DNA from: an uncultured Clostridia bacterium
GTDB lineage: Bacteria > Bacillota > Clostridia > Christensenellales > CAG-314
Assembly: GCA_944364615.1 (NCBI GenBank)
Contig: CALVWF010000011.1
Location: 1-36,537 of the forward strand
Direction of reading: 5' to 3'
DNA length: 36,537 nucleotides
The translations under genes were made by a program, and so were the position numbers. The notes under the pieces were generated by a model. That model was given only the letters and a program-made list of their open reading frames with translations, did no database searches and was not told the origin of the DNA. Of this stretch, positions 16,906-25,604 are shown piece by piece (within the stretch, counting starts at the first letter, position 1; each line of letters starts with the position of its first letter).

Positions 16906-17328
16906 TTACTTGTCCTCTGTAAATTCAGTTAGAAATTCGTCTATCGTTTGTATTGCCTGCGTTTCTCCCTTGTAGCAACGGCAACGGAAATAATCGTCGC
17001 CCGTTATCATGGAAGAAATGTTGTTGTTTAATTCACTGTCATATATCACAAGACAGGGTTTGCGCAGTTTTTCGGCAAAAGCCAACTCATAGCCTACGCC
17101 GAGGGAAGGAACGGTTACTTCTGCTACCACCACGTCGCTTTCGGTGAGCCATGCCGTGTCCTGCCTGTACACTTCTTCGGCAGGTTTATAGCCTCCCTTG
17201 CCATAATCGGCGTTGCCTATATGTTCAGTCAGCACGTCTCCGTAACTCTTCATGTGTGAAATGAACCTTGCATATCTGTCGGCAAGTTGTCTGCCGCCTT
17301 TTATCGAACCGCAAAAATATATTTTCAT
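16906..17328 (-). CDS. DNPH1/RCL-like 2'-deoxynucleoside 5'-phosphate N-hydrolase
   Basis: Proteins of this family split the N-glycosidic bond of deoxynucleoside monophosphates; the human enzyme acts on 5-hydroxymethyl-dUMP and so keeps modified bases out of DNA. The 140-residue product resembles the animal protein closely: YFCGSIKGGR (residues 4-13, phosphate loop), a GDVLTEHIG strand, the DVVVAEVTVPSLGVGYEL block with nucleophile E81, supporting D65 and S75, and Y4 matching the active-site tyrosine of rat Rcl. A nucleoside 2-deoxyribosyltransferase is the alternative, but the SLGVGYE block favours the hydrolase. The GTG at 17334 is part of the ribosome site GAGGTG, so ATG 17328 is the start. 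It sits between fhs and tdk. Confidence 0.85.
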   Translation of the reverse strand: MKIYFCGSIKGGRQLADRYARFISHMKSYGDVLTEHIGNADYGKGGYKPAEEVYRQDTAWLTESDVVVAEVTVPSLGVGYELAFAEKLRKPCLVIYDSELNNNISSMITGDDYFRCRCYKGETQAIQTIDEFLTEFTEDK

Positions 17329-17335
17329 AATCACC

Positions 17336-18994
17336 TCAATAAAGCCCGTCTATCACACCGTCGGAGGATATCGTCATATTGACCGCATTGGGACGTGAAG
17401 GCAATCCTGGCATCAACAGCATGCTGCCTGCCAATGCTACTATAAAGCCCGCTCCGTTGCGTATTTCCACATCTCTGACCGTCAGAGTAAAGTTTTCCGG
17501 TGCGCCGAGCAATGACGGATCGTCGGAAAAAGAATACTGCGTTTTTGCAATGACAACGGGATATTTGTCAATGTCGAGTTTTTTCAACGCCGAAAGACTT
17601 TGTTTTGCCTTATCGGTGAAAACAACTTTGCCTGCTCCGTAAATTCTCGTTGCAACTTTTGTTATTTTCTCCTCAACGCTGTCAGAGTCCTCGTAGGCAA
17701 AGCGAAAATCACGTTTTGATTGCCGATCGCACAGTCGTACGACTTCCTCCGCAAGTGCGATCGCACCTTTGCCGCCTTTACCCCACACGTCAGCCTCTAC
17801 GGCTTTTACTCCCTGATTTTCGGCACTGCTTTTAATCATTTCCACTTCGGCGTCTGTGTCGGTGGTAAATCTGTTTATAGCCACTACACATGGCAGCCTG
17901 TAAACGTTTACTATGTTGTTTATATGGCGAATGAGGTTGGGCATTCCCTTCCGCAATGCGTCAAGGTTCTCTTCCGCAAGACTGTTTTTGTCCGCTCCGC
18001 CGTTAAGTTTCAACGCACGGACGGTAGCCACGATCACAACCGCATCGGGTTTCAGATCTGCAACTCGGCACTTTACGTCAAGAAATTTTTCCGCACCGAG
18101 GTCTGCGCCGAATCCCGCTTCCGTCACCGTATAATCGGCAAGCGTCATTGCAATCTTGGTTGCCTGAACGGAATTGCATCCGTGCGCAATGTTTGCAAAC
18201 GGTCCGCAATGCACAATCGCGGGAGTATAGCCCAAAGTCTGAACGAGGTTGGGTTTCAGAGCGTCCTTCAACAGTATCGCCATTGCCTCTTCACCGTGAA
18301 GTTGTCGGCAATAAACGGGATTGCCTTCAAAGTCGTAGGCTACAAGAATGTTTCCGAGACGACGTTTCAGGTCGTCTATATCTTCCGCAAGCGTCAGTAT
18401 CGCCATCACTTCACAGGCGGCGGTAATATTGAATTTTTCGTAGCGTTCAACGGCATTTTTTACATTGTGACTTACCAGAACGCCCCTCAACGCCCTGTCG
18501 TTTATGTCAAGCGTACGGTTAAACTGTATGCGCTCGGGATCGATGTTCAGCGGATTGCCGTGAAACAGACAGTTGTCTATAAGAGAGCACAGCAGATTGT
18601 TGGCAGACGTTATGGCATGAAAATCTCCCGTAAAATGCAGATTGATGTCTTCCATGGGGACTATCTGCGAATAGCCTCCGCCCGTCGCGCCGCCTTTTAT
18701 ACCGAAAACAGGTCCCAAAGACGGCTCGCGAAGCGCAAGACAGGTATTTCTGCCCGTCAGGTTCATCGCATCGGCAAGTCCTATGGATGTGGTAGTCTTG
18801 CCTTCTCCCGCTGCAGTCGGATTTATTGCAGTTACCAATATCAATTTGCCGAACGCGGATCTGTCGTACTTTGTGTTTATCTTGGCTTTGTATTTGCCAT
18901 ACAGTTCCAGTTGAGAACGTCTGAGTCCCAACTTGGCGGCAATGCTCGTAATGGGTTTTAATTTACTCTTTCTTGCAATTTCTATATCTGTCAT
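17336..18994 (-). CDS. fhs: formate-tetrahydrofolate ligase
   Basis: It makes 10-formyl-tetrahydrofolate from formate, tetrahydrofolate and ATP, feeding purine and formyl-Met synthesis (and the acetyl-CoA pathway in acetogens). The 552-residue length is normal for the monofunctional enzyme. The P-loop region NPTAAGEGKTTTSIGL (59-74), EPSLGPVFGIKGGATGGG, NLHFTGDFHAI and VREVRNGAGF-like VRDVEIRNGAGFIVALAG are all present. The ATG follows AGGGGGT. It is the first gene of an operon with the DNPH1-like hydrolase and tdk: one-carbon supply plus nucleotide salvage. The other Wood-Ljungdahl genes are not in the window, so acetogenesis cannot be inferred. Confidence 0.97.
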   Translation of the reverse strand: MTDIEIARKSKLKPITSIAAKLGLRRSQLELYGKYKAKINTKYDRSAFGKLILVTAINPTAAGEGKTTTSIGLADAMNLTGRNTCLALREPSLGPVFGIKGGATGGGYSQIVPMEDINLHFTGDFHAITSANNLLCSLIDNCLFHGNPLNIDPERIQFNRTLDINDRALRGVLVSHNVKNAVERYEKFNITAACEVMAILTLAEDIDDLKRRLGNILVAYDFEGNPVYCRQLHGEEAMAILLKDALKPNLVQTLGYTPAIVHCGPFANIAHGCNSVQATKIAMTLADYTVTEAGFGADLGAEKFLDVKCRVADLKPDAVVIVATVRALKLNGGADKNSLAEENLDALRKGMPNLIRHINNIVNVYRLPCVVAINRFTTDTDAEVEMIKSSAENQGVKAVEADVWGKGGKGAIALAEEVVRLCDRQSKRDFRFAYEDSDSVEEKITKVATRIYGAGKVVFTDKAKQSLSALKKLDIDKYPVVIAKTQYSFSDDPSLLGAPENFTLTVRDVEIRNGAGFIVALAGSMLLMPGLPSRPNAVNMTISSDGVIDGLY

Positions 18995-19015
18995 GCTTTT
19001 ACCCCCTTCTCAGAC

Positions 19016-19045
19016 AATATACAATAGATATTACCAAATTGACAA
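19016..19045 (-). promoter_or_regulatory. promoter of the fhs operon
   Basis: Minus strand TTGTCA (19040-19045), 18-base spacer, TATATT (19016-19021). The leader is only about 15 bases, leaving no room for a folate riboswitch. Confidence 0.5.
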
Positions 19046-19116
19046 CGGCTTTTCAAGGGGTTTTACAATAAGAAAAAAAATATATTTCTTTTCAGCAAAG
19101 AATGTGTTTGCACAAA

Positions 19117-19145
19117 CAAAAAAAATGCCCGTTTGCGGGCATTTT
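19117..19145 (-). terminator. terminator of manA
   Basis: On the minus strand AAAATGCCCG pairs with CGGGCATTTT around CAAA, followed by a long T tract. It separates manA from fhs. Confidence 0.85.
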
Positions 19146-19192
19146 GATTTTAAAAATTGTTGTCGACTTAAAAGGCTGTAAGATTGTTTTAA

Positions 19193-20074
19193 TCAGTCCG
19201 TCCACACGGTCATGTATTCGCCTTCCCCCTCCATAAAAACCTTCTCACCTGCGGAAAGAAAGGCCGTATCGCCCAATCCGAGTTGAAGCCCTCCGGCAGT
19301 AAAACAGCCTTTGGTCACGGTAACGCAAACAAAACTGTCCGCATTGCCTATAATCTCGCTTTTGTTGTGGACGTTCAGTGAAAAATACTTACAGGCAAAT
19401 GGCAGTTTGACTACAAACGGCATTTCACAGGGAGTAAGACGCGCAACTTTGAGCGCGTCTTCGAGGTGCAGTTCGCGCGGTTTACCATCAGCGTCCGTAC
19501 GTTTATAGTCGTACATTCTGAATGTCAGATTGCTGTTTTGCTGTATTTCACACAATGTAACGCCTTTACCTATTGCGTGCACCGTTCCTGCGGGAATGTA
19601 TATGCAATCCCCCCTTTTTACGGGGAAAAACTTCAGTTTGTCAATTACGCTGTCCTCTTCCACAGCCTGTCGGAACTGACTTGCCGACATTATTTCTTTT
19701 GTGCCGAGGTAAACTCCGCCGTAAGGCTTGCTGTCGAGTATGTACCACATTTCCGTTTTGCCTTGCTGTCCGTAGACGCGCATTGCATATTGGTCGTCAG
19801 GATGAACCTGAACGGAAAGATCCCGCATGGCATCTATATATTTTACCAGTACGGGAAAAGAATTGAATTTGGCGCAATTGACTCCGAGATCGTCGGCGGA
19901 CACGATTTCGGCAAGTGCTTTTGTCCCGTCGGGGGCAACTCTCGACAGACCGTCAGGATGAAAGGACAGTTCCCACGTTTCGGCGATGTTTCCGTTGCTT
20001 TTCTTGCCCCAGGTGTTAAGAGTTGTTCCGCCCCATATGTAGTTTTTGACGGCGGGAATAAGTTTGACAAACAT
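19193..20074 (-). CDS. manA: mannose-6-phosphate isomerase, class I
   Basis: Interconverts mannose-6-phosphate and fructose-6-phosphate. The 293-residue length fits the short Firmicutes type. The cupin zinc site is visible: Q89 and H91 in SVQVHPDD, E108 in KTEMWYI and H166 in PAGTVHAIGKG, followed by the conserved EIQQNSNLTFRMYDY. The ATG follows GAGGTATAA. It is a single-gene unit with a perfect promoter and a terminator. No mannose uptake genes are adjacent, so supply for glycan synthesis or sugar use cannot be told apart. Confidence 0.95.
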   Translation of the reverse strand: MFVKLIPAVKNYIWGGTTLNTWGKKSNGNIAETWELSFHPDGLSRVAPDGTKALAEIVSADDLGVNCAKFNSFPVLVKYIDAMRDLSVQVHPDDQYAMRVYGQQGKTEMWYILDSKPYGGVYLGTKEIMSASQFRQAVEEDSVIDKLKFFPVKRGDCIYIPAGTVHAIGKGVTLCEIQQNSNLTFRMYDYKRTDADGKPRELHLEDALKVARLTPCEMPFVVKLPFACKYFSLNVHNKSEIIGNADSFVCVTVTKGCFTAGGLQLGLGDTAFLSAGEKVFMEGEGEYMTVWTD

Positions 20075-20116
20075 ATTTATACCTCGGTCGTTGGAATATT
20101 ATACAGATACACTTAG

Positions 20117-20145
20117 ATTATATAAAATGAGTGACAAACAGTCAA
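20117..20145 (-). promoter_or_regulatory. sigma-A promoter of manA
   Basis: TTGACT (20140-20145), 17 bases, TATAAT (20117-20122) on the minus strand. A second TATAAT lies nearer the gene but without a matching -35. Confidence 0.8.
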
Positions 20146-20167
20146 TAAAAAAATGCGTTTCGTTACA

Positions 20168-20199
20168 CGCAAAAAGGCAATGCCGTGGCACTGCCTTTA
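20168..20199 (-). terminator. terminator after the 301-residue protein gene
   Basis: Minus strand AAAGGCA pairs with TGCCTTT, with an inner GCC/GGC, followed by TTTTTG. Confidence 0.75.
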
Positions 20200-20228
20200 A
20201 AGTCAATTGATTTTTTTAGCGCATATCG

Positions 20229-21134
20229 TCACGCAGTGTGTGTAACAACAGTCAGACTGCCGTCGGCAACTCCGCCCATACCGTACACTATTTCCGTTGC
20301 GGAACCGTCAGTACCGGCAGTAGCCTGAGCAACCAGACCGAGATTGCCTATCACTGTGCTGATCGCTTCACCCAGTTGATTGCATATCCGCTGCACGTCG
20401 AACGAACCGGCGGAAGATTGCGCTATATCCAACAGCGCATTTATTACTGGATCGTTTTCCTGACCGTTTATCGAGTAGGAAAGAGTTTCGAGATGGACGA
20501 CACCTGCGGAATCCGCCGTAAGAGAGTAATCGCAGACTATGAAAACGCTGTCGGGAATCTTTACAAACGACGCCAACGCTCCCAGTGACTGTTTGATCTG
20601 TTCCTTGAAATCGGCAACGGACACCTCGCCTATAACGCGCATAAAAGCGCTGTCGTTTTCAAGAGATATGGTCAGTTGGCGTATTTTGACATCCAGTTCG
20701 CGTAATTGGGAAATTGCGCCCTCCTCGCCGCTCGCGCTTTCAACGATATTGTTGAATATATATGCCAACGTGGTGTCCTTGTACACTTTCACATACTGCT
20801 TGTCGTAAACGACCTTGTCTGTAAGCAAAGGCATATAATTGTCACCCGTCATTGTGCTACCCTGCATATTGTCGGACGCCTGTTGCTGTTCTTTCTGCTC
20901 GTCGTAAGGATTGTCCACTACGCTTGCGCCGTCGGACAAACTGTTGAACGCTTTATAAATATCCTTTAACTTAGTATCTGACAGACCGAGTTCTTCTATT
21001 GTTTTACCGCCTATGTTAAGTTGAGTCAGACCGAGATGTCGCGGAGTAAGGTTTGCTACCACAACCAGTCCGATACCGATTACAATCACTATGACAAGAA
21101 CAAAAGTGATAAGCCCTTTTATAAATTTAAACAT
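20229..21134 (-). CDS. single-pass membrane-anchored protein, unknown function
   Basis: A 301-residue protein I do not recognise. Residues about 8-30 form one hydrophobic helix after a short basic N-terminus (MFKFIKGLITF), so it is probably anchored with the bulk outside. A linker rich in Asp, Gln and Ser (about 75-95) follows, then an alpha/beta region with repeated short helices (DFKEQIKQSLGALASFVKI, VINALLDIAQSSAG) that resembles extracytoplasmic LmeA/DUF-type lipid-binding or scaffold proteins only in general form. The ATG follows GGGAGGAAAAGG. It has its own terminator and no clear partner; manA downstream has a separate promoter. Confidence 0.6.
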   Translation of the reverse strand: MFKFIKGLITFVLVIVIVIGIGLVVVANLTPRHLGLTQLNIGGKTIEELGLSDTKLKDIYKAFNSLSDGASVVDNPYDEQKEQQQASDNMQGSTMTGDNYMPLLTDKVVYDKQYVKVYKDTTLAYIFNNIVESASGEEGAISQLRELDVKIRQLTISLENDSAFMRVIGEVSVADFKEQIKQSLGALASFVKIPDSVFIVCDYSLTADSAGVVHLETLSYSINGQENDPVINALLDIAQSSAGSFDVQRICNQLGEAISTVIGNLGLVAQATAGTDGSATEIVYGMGGVADGSLTVVTHTA

Positions 21135-21301
21135 CCTTTTCCTCCCGTACCGTGCCGTAATCTTCGATTGCTCTTCGGACGGTAACCCTTGTGTTTTACA
21201 ATATATTAAACAAACGTAAAAGCCATTTTGTTAATTGTTGACCAAAATAATTTAATTAAATCATTGTTGCGGAATGAGGATGCTTAAACTCAGCGTCAAA
21301 T

Positions 21302-22012
21302 TTACAGCACGTAACCAAGTTTTTGAAAGAATTTTTTCACACTTGCATCTATATCGCTCACTTTGTCCGCACCGCTTTCGGCTACTGATTTAACGGAATC
21401 GCACAAGAGTTGCGGAAGTCGGAACACATTGTAAGCGCCTGGTATGTCTACGGCATGCGGATTGGCGGTAGTTCCGTAAGCCAGCGTGTAAAATGCCCGT
21501 TGGATGTATTTGTAAAAAGCGTCTACATCCCCGTCTGCCATATAAGCCCGCCCCATCACATAGCAAAAAGCGCCGTTCAACGCTCCGCAATTCACCTGCC
21601 AAGCAAGGTTGTCAAGAATGTAGGAAATGTCGGAATTGTTATTGCTTATATCGCGTATAAGATTGTCGAAATTTACGGACCCGCCCGAATACAGCATGAA
21701 TGCGCATGTTTTTTCCTCCGACGAATTACCTACGGTTGTAAGTCTTTTAAATTCGTCCATTACTTTACCGCCGCAACCCCGTCTTTGAAGAGCGGATGCA
21801 AGGCGTAAATATGCGTCGGAAGTAACTGTGTGATTTTGTCTTTCGCGTATAATATTGCTATACCTTGCGGAATCGGTTTCCACAAGTACGCAATAAGGCT
21901 GATCGATAAAAAACATTTCGGGATAAGACGGATCTATCCTGTTAAAGAAGTAGTCTACGTAATGTGGACTTCCCGCATATCTTGTAATCTCTATGTCTGA
22001 ATATATAGGCAT
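21302..22012 (-). CDS. hypothetical cytosolic protein, 236 residues
   Basis: Not recognised. There is no signal peptide or membrane helix. The N-terminal third is mixed alpha/beta with many aromatic residues (YAGSPHYVDYFFNRIDPSYPEMFF); the rest is helical, with an alpha-hairpin pattern (YVMGRAYMADGDVDAFYKYIQRAFYTLAYG) that hints at TPR-like repeats. Several cysteines are scattered without a metal-site spacing. The ATG has a very good ribosome site, GGAGGTC, which supports expression. An 8-bp inverted repeat ACCCGATT/AATCGGGT (22027-22056) sits directly before that site in the mRNA leader and might affect translation. The gene stands alone between hairpins. Confidence 0.6.
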   Translation of the reverse strand: MPIYSDIEITRYAGSPHYVDYFFNRIDPSYPEMFFIDQPYCVLVETDSARYSNIIRERQNHTVTSDAYLRLASALQRRGCGGKVMDEFKRLTTVGNSSEEKTCAFMLYSGGSVNFDNLIRDISNNNSDISYILDNLAWQVNCGALNGAFCYVMGRAYMADGDVDAFYKYIQRAFYTLAYGTTANPHAVDIPGAYNVFRLPQLLCDSVKSVAESGADKVSDIDASVKKFFQKLGYVL

Positions 22013-22088
22013 TTTGACCTCCTGTTACCCGATTGCCCAAAAGATAGTAATCGGGTTTATATGCTGATTTTCCGTTTAATACCTGAAA

Positions 22089-22115
22089 CTGCCGTGAAGA
22101 CGGTCTTCACGGCAG
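22089..22115 (-). terminator. perfect 12-bp hairpin, probable terminator of the nuclease-lipoprotein operon
   Basis: CTGCCGTGAAGA pairs perfectly with TCTTCACGGCAG around three bases. The tail on the minus strand (TTTCAGG) is a weak U-tract, so it may instead be an mRNA-stabilising or repeat hairpin. Confidence 0.6.
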
Positions 22116-22144
22116 AATAAGTTAAATTGTTCGGGCGCAGTCGC

Positions 22145-22738
22145 TCAACCGAAATTGTAAGTTGCGGTAACCGTCGCTCCTTCCGCCGTCGTATAAGACA
22201 GCACAATTTTTTCAAAAGCAGTACCGTAGTTGACTTCGACAGTCATGTTTTTGTACTCGTAGGTACTATTTCCCATAAACTGAGCGGTGGCTCTGATCGT
22301 TGCGGTAAACTTGCCTTCGCTAAAACTTGCGGTGTCGAAATATTCTCTTTTAAAGTTGAAACCGACGTTTCCTATCTGTTTAAAATCGATGTCGACGCTT
22401 TCGCCGTTCTGTTCGGTGATGTTGCCGTTTTCAACCGTAACGCTTCCGCTGATCGTAGTTTTGTAGCCGTCAGCAGGTTGCGTCAAAGATATTTCCGTCA
22501 ATTGTTCCACACTGTATTCAACTACGCTTTTGTCGCCGTCGTTTGTGACCGTAAACTGTGACGAAAGTGTTTCACCTTTGTATACGGTAACCACATTCAA
22601 TGAAAAGGAAGGATATGCGCATTTGCTCATGTCGGACAAAACCTCGTAGGCGTCGGCAGGGGCAATGTCGCATCCGCTTACAAGCACCGCCGTGGCAAGA
22701 CATATCATTAAAATAAAAACAAGAAATTTATTTTTCAT
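22145..22738 (-). CDS. small lipoprotein, partner of the surface nuclease
   Basis: A 197-residue exported lipoprotein: signal peptide MKNKFLVFILMICLATAVL followed by the lipobox LVSGC with Cys23. The mature part is all-beta (SLNVVTVYKGETLSSQFTVTNDG, TTISGSVTVENGN, KFTATIRATAQF) and ends in TATYNFG. No enzyme motif is visible, so a binding or scaffold role is likely. The start has AAGGAGA at good spacing. It begins 11 bases after the nuclease gene ends, so both are on one mRNA and the two proteins probably meet at the cell surface. Family not recognised. Confidence 0.75.
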   Translation of the reverse strand: MKNKFLVFILMICLATAVLVSGCDIAPADAYEVLSDMSKCAYPSFSLNVVTVYKGETLSSQFTVTNDGDKSVVEYSVEQLTEISLTQPADGYKTTISGSVTVENGNITEQNGESVDIDFKQIGNVGFNFKREYFDTASFSEGKFTATIRATAQFMGNSTYEYKNMTVEVNYGTAFEKIVLSYTTAEGATVTATYNFG

Positions 22739-22749
22739 GGGCTATCTCC

Positions 22750-25242
22750 TTAAAGAAGTTTTTGTTCCAACAGAAACAGGAACGCAGCCAATGCCGCCGC
22801 CATAAACGCGGTTGACAGCAACACGCCTTGCAATGCGTTTGCCGATTGCGTATTGACGTCGTTTACAAACTCGTTGTACTGTTCTACGGCCGTCTGCAAT
22901 TGCATGTACTCTGCTGCTACAGACGCTTTTTGTTCATCCGTTAAAGCGTTGTACAACGAAATTGCGTTGTTAATTGCTTCAAACTTTTCCGAATTGCCAG
23001 TTGCACTTTCGATGGATTGCACGGCAGCGACAAACTGCTCCGTAGTCGACTGAGAGACTTCATCGTATACAGCCGTCAGAACTACATCTCCCGTAACGGT
23101 AAATGTGTAAGTCTGTAATTTGCTTACAAACGTCGCACCGCCGTCTGCGCTCCAACCCGAAAAACTTTTGCCCGCCGGTATATCCGCAATTACTGTGACG
23201 GACTGACCGACATCCACAATTGCGGTATTTTTGCCGGTGTCTCCGATGGTTCCGCCGCTTACGGTTACGGTGTATTGAGTTACGGACATTTCCTTTCCGC
23301 ACATATCGCACATTCCGTCGTTGTCGTTGTCTGCATGCGGAATGACCGGTATAATCTGCTGTTCGACAAGTATTTCGCCACATTCGGAACATTTCTTGCC
23401 ATCCATAAGACCTGTTTCGGTACAGGTTGCAGGTTTACCCGGAATAGTTACCTCGGTGTGAGTGTGCGGAGTTGATCCGCCTACTTCGTACTCGATTGTC
23501 ACGCTGTCGAGATAACAAACGCCGGAATTGGCGACCAATGCGTAATTAAGACTGAAATAGGTGTCTGTTGTTTCTATATTCCATGTTGCTCCTGCAGTTG
23601 TCACGGTCTTAGTTCCGTGATCCGTACCCTTTGTGGGAGCAGGGCTTTCCTCACCGTAAGGAGTATCCGATGTAAGCAACTTCCACTCTCTGTCTTCGCC
23701 GCTTGCCAGAGTAACGGTAACGGAAACAATGCGTCCGGGCATCGGAGTCGTACTTGCCAGGTAGTAGGCAGATTTGCTTACGTTAAACTGCATCTTATCT
23801 CCGTTTTTATAAAGATAAGCGACACCGCTTACCCCTTCTTCGTTCCATTCATAGAAATCGTATTTGCTCACATTGGAGAAAGACTGCATTGAAATTGTTA
23901 TGCTTTGGGTAGGACCTGCATTTTCATCAATTACGGTCACCGCTATCTGCGTTTTTGCCGTTCCGCAGGTTACCGTTATCATTGTTTTACCGCGATTGAC
24001 GGCAGTTATCAACCCGTTGTCTACGGTGGCAATGCTGTTGTCCTCCGATGTCCACGTCACAGTGCCCGATGCCGTGGCGGTAACACGCCTCTGTTCGCCC
24101 ACTTTTAGCGTAACTGCGGTAACGTCTACCGCAACGGTGTTTGTGACAGTGACTTTACATGTCTTCGAATAACCGCCTATGCTTGCGGTAATAGTCGCGC
24201 TACCCTCTCCTGTTGCCGTCACTTTGCCGCCTGAAACAGTGGCGACGGAAGGATCTGAAGTTGTCCAGCCGACAGTACCGCTTTCGGTAGTTGTGGCAAT
24301 CAGAGTTTCCGTCTGCCCTACCGAAAGTTGCAACGTCGTTTTATTGAGGGTGAGAGGCTGAGGATCTACTGTTCCGTCTCCCCATATGGCGTCGGCATAA
24401 TTTTCGTTGTCGATGTACGGATTGCGGTTGCCCTGAATTTCGTACACCGCTTCGTTTCTGTTGCGTTCGATATCGTCCACGGGATCGATATCGTTCCATT
24501 CGAGCAGCAGATCTATCGCCGAATCTTCGGAACTTTCATCCATTATATTGGTAAATTTCAGGGTTCCGAAATAAGAAGATATTCCGCTGCCGTTAGTGGT
24601 TCCGTAAACGTTCGAATAGGTATTGTAATGAGTGTAAACGTAAAGCACGATTCTCGCAACGTCGCCTTTTACGGAATCCAGCGGTTCGAAAGTTCCGCCA
24701 CCGTTGTAACCGCCCAAAGCGACAGGCTGTTTACTCGAATCTTTGTAATAAACAGGCGTTCCGTTCGACACAACGCCGTATTTGTTGTTTCCTCTGGTAC
24801 TGTTTAAAGTCGATTCCGCAGGACGTATGTGATGAAGGTCTCCTCCTCCGCCGCTTTTGCCCCACATACCGTTGGAAAGACTTTGACACCATACGTGTTC
24901 TCTGTTCCATGTGCCCACAGCACCGCTTCCCCATGTTGAAGAAATGTCCGCCTGCGAATAGAATTCCATAACGCTGTTGCTGTTACTTCCCGCATCGGTC
25001 TTTTTGATGATGGACGGATCCTTACAGTCGTCGTATGACGTATAGGTGTCGTGCGTGGTAGTAATAATGTCATGCAACTGTCCGAGCAACTGAGTTCCGC
25101 TTGTGGCAGTGATATCCGAGTAATAGGAATCTTGCGTTGCCGCGTTTGCAGTGACAGCAGGAATATATCCTATAATTGCACACAGAAAGATAACTGCCGC
25201 AAGATACAGCGAAAGACAAATTTTAAAGCCTGCTTTGTTCAT
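22750..25242 (-). CDS. large surface endonuclease I-family nuclease with Ig-like domains
   Basis: An 830-residue exported protein. Order: signal peptide (cleavage near ANAATQ, 33-36); endonuclease I domain (about 40-290) with NREHVW (113-118), the His-rich catalytic DLHHIRP (135-141), RGNNKYG (150-156) and GNRNPYID (271-278); two BIG_2 Ig-like domains (about 295-367 and 370-437); a beta-sandwich (about 448-587); a four-Cys segment C617..C620 and C645..C648, zinc-ribbon-like; an InlB/Listeria-Bacteroides-type repeat (about 655-727); a helical stretch; and a C-terminal membrane helix (about 803-826). There is no LPXTG. It should degrade DNA outside the cell, for nutrient use or against extracellular DNA. 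Ribosome site AAGAAGG; strong promoter upstream. Confidence 0.9.
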   Translation of the reverse strand: MNKAGFKICLSLYLAAVIFLCAIIGYIPAVTANAATQDSYYSDITATSGTQLLGQLHDIITTTHDTYTSYDDCKDPSIIKKTDAGSNSNSVMEFYSQADISSTWGSGAVGTWNREHVWCQSLSNGMWGKSGGGGDLHHIRPAESTLNSTRGNNKYGVVSNGTPVYYKDSSKQPVALGGYNGGGTFEPLDSVKGDVARIVLYVYTHYNTYSNVYGTTNGSGISSYFGTLKFTNIMDESSEDSAIDLLLEWNDIDPVDDIERNRNEAVYEIQGNRNPYIDNENYADAIWGDGTVDPQPLTLNKTTLQLSVGQTETLIATTTESGTVGWTTSDPSVATVSGGKVTATGEGSATITASIGGYSKTCKVTVTNTVAVDVTAVTLKVGEQRRVTATASGTVTWTSEDNSIATVDNGLITAVNRGKTMITVTCGTAKTQIAVTVIDENAGPTQSITISMQSFSNVSKYDFYEWNEEGVSGVAYLYKNGDKMQFNVSKSAYYLASTTPMPGRIVSVTVTLASGEDREWKLLTSDTPYGEESPAPTKGTDHGTKTVTTAGATWNIETTDTYFSLNYALVANSGVCYLDSVTIEYEVGGSTPHTHTEVTIPGKPATCTETGLMDGKKCSECGEILVEQQIIPVIPHADNDNDGMCDMCGKEMSVTQYTVTVSGGTIGDTGKNTAIVDVGQSVTVIADIPAGKSFSGWSADGGATFVSKLQTYTFTVTGDVVLTAVYDEVSQSTTEQFVAAVQSIESATGNSEKFEAINNAISLYNALTDEQKASVAAEYMQLQTAVEQYNEFVNDVNTQSANALQGVLLSTAFMAAALAAFLFLLEQKLL

Positions 25243-25358
25243 TTGTTTACCTTCTTCTTATAAAATATTTTTGATATCCGATTTTGTTAATACTGAATAT
25301 TACTGTCAGAAAGTTAAATTTGTGAATACGGTTACAAATATAGTTTGTATCTCAAGTA

Positions 25359-25387
25359 ATTATAGCACGCAATACAAACGCAGTCAA
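25359..25387 (-). promoter_or_regulatory. sigma-A promoter of the nuclease operon
   Basis: TTGACT (25382-25387), 17 bases, TATAAT (25359-25364) on the minus strand, giving a leader of about 110 bases. Further out, 25434-25460 carries an inverted repeat GTATTTGCAAT/ATTGCAAAAATAC that could be a control site. Confidence 0.75.
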
Positions 25388-25604
25388 GATTTGTTTTAAA
25401 TCAACGAGCGAAAATAAACGGCTTAAATCAGGAGTATTTGCAATAAAATTGCAAAAATACCCGAACAGACAACTCATAATACAATTTTTACTTTTGAATT
25501 GAGTCTGCTTTAAAACAAAGACTGAATAAGCGCAAAGTCGACGACGAAAAGGGTGGCCTTTAAAACACAATTTACGTTTTTTCATATTATATAATCGGAG
25601 ATAC

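Noticed and set aside
17720..18961. 413-residue plus-strand open frame
   Set aside because: It lies wholly opposite fhs, has no ribosome site and an unlikely composition; it is a shadow frame.
18995..19080. Folate or purine riboswitch before fhs
   Set aside because: The predicted leader is about 15 bases long and shows no aptamer-like fold.
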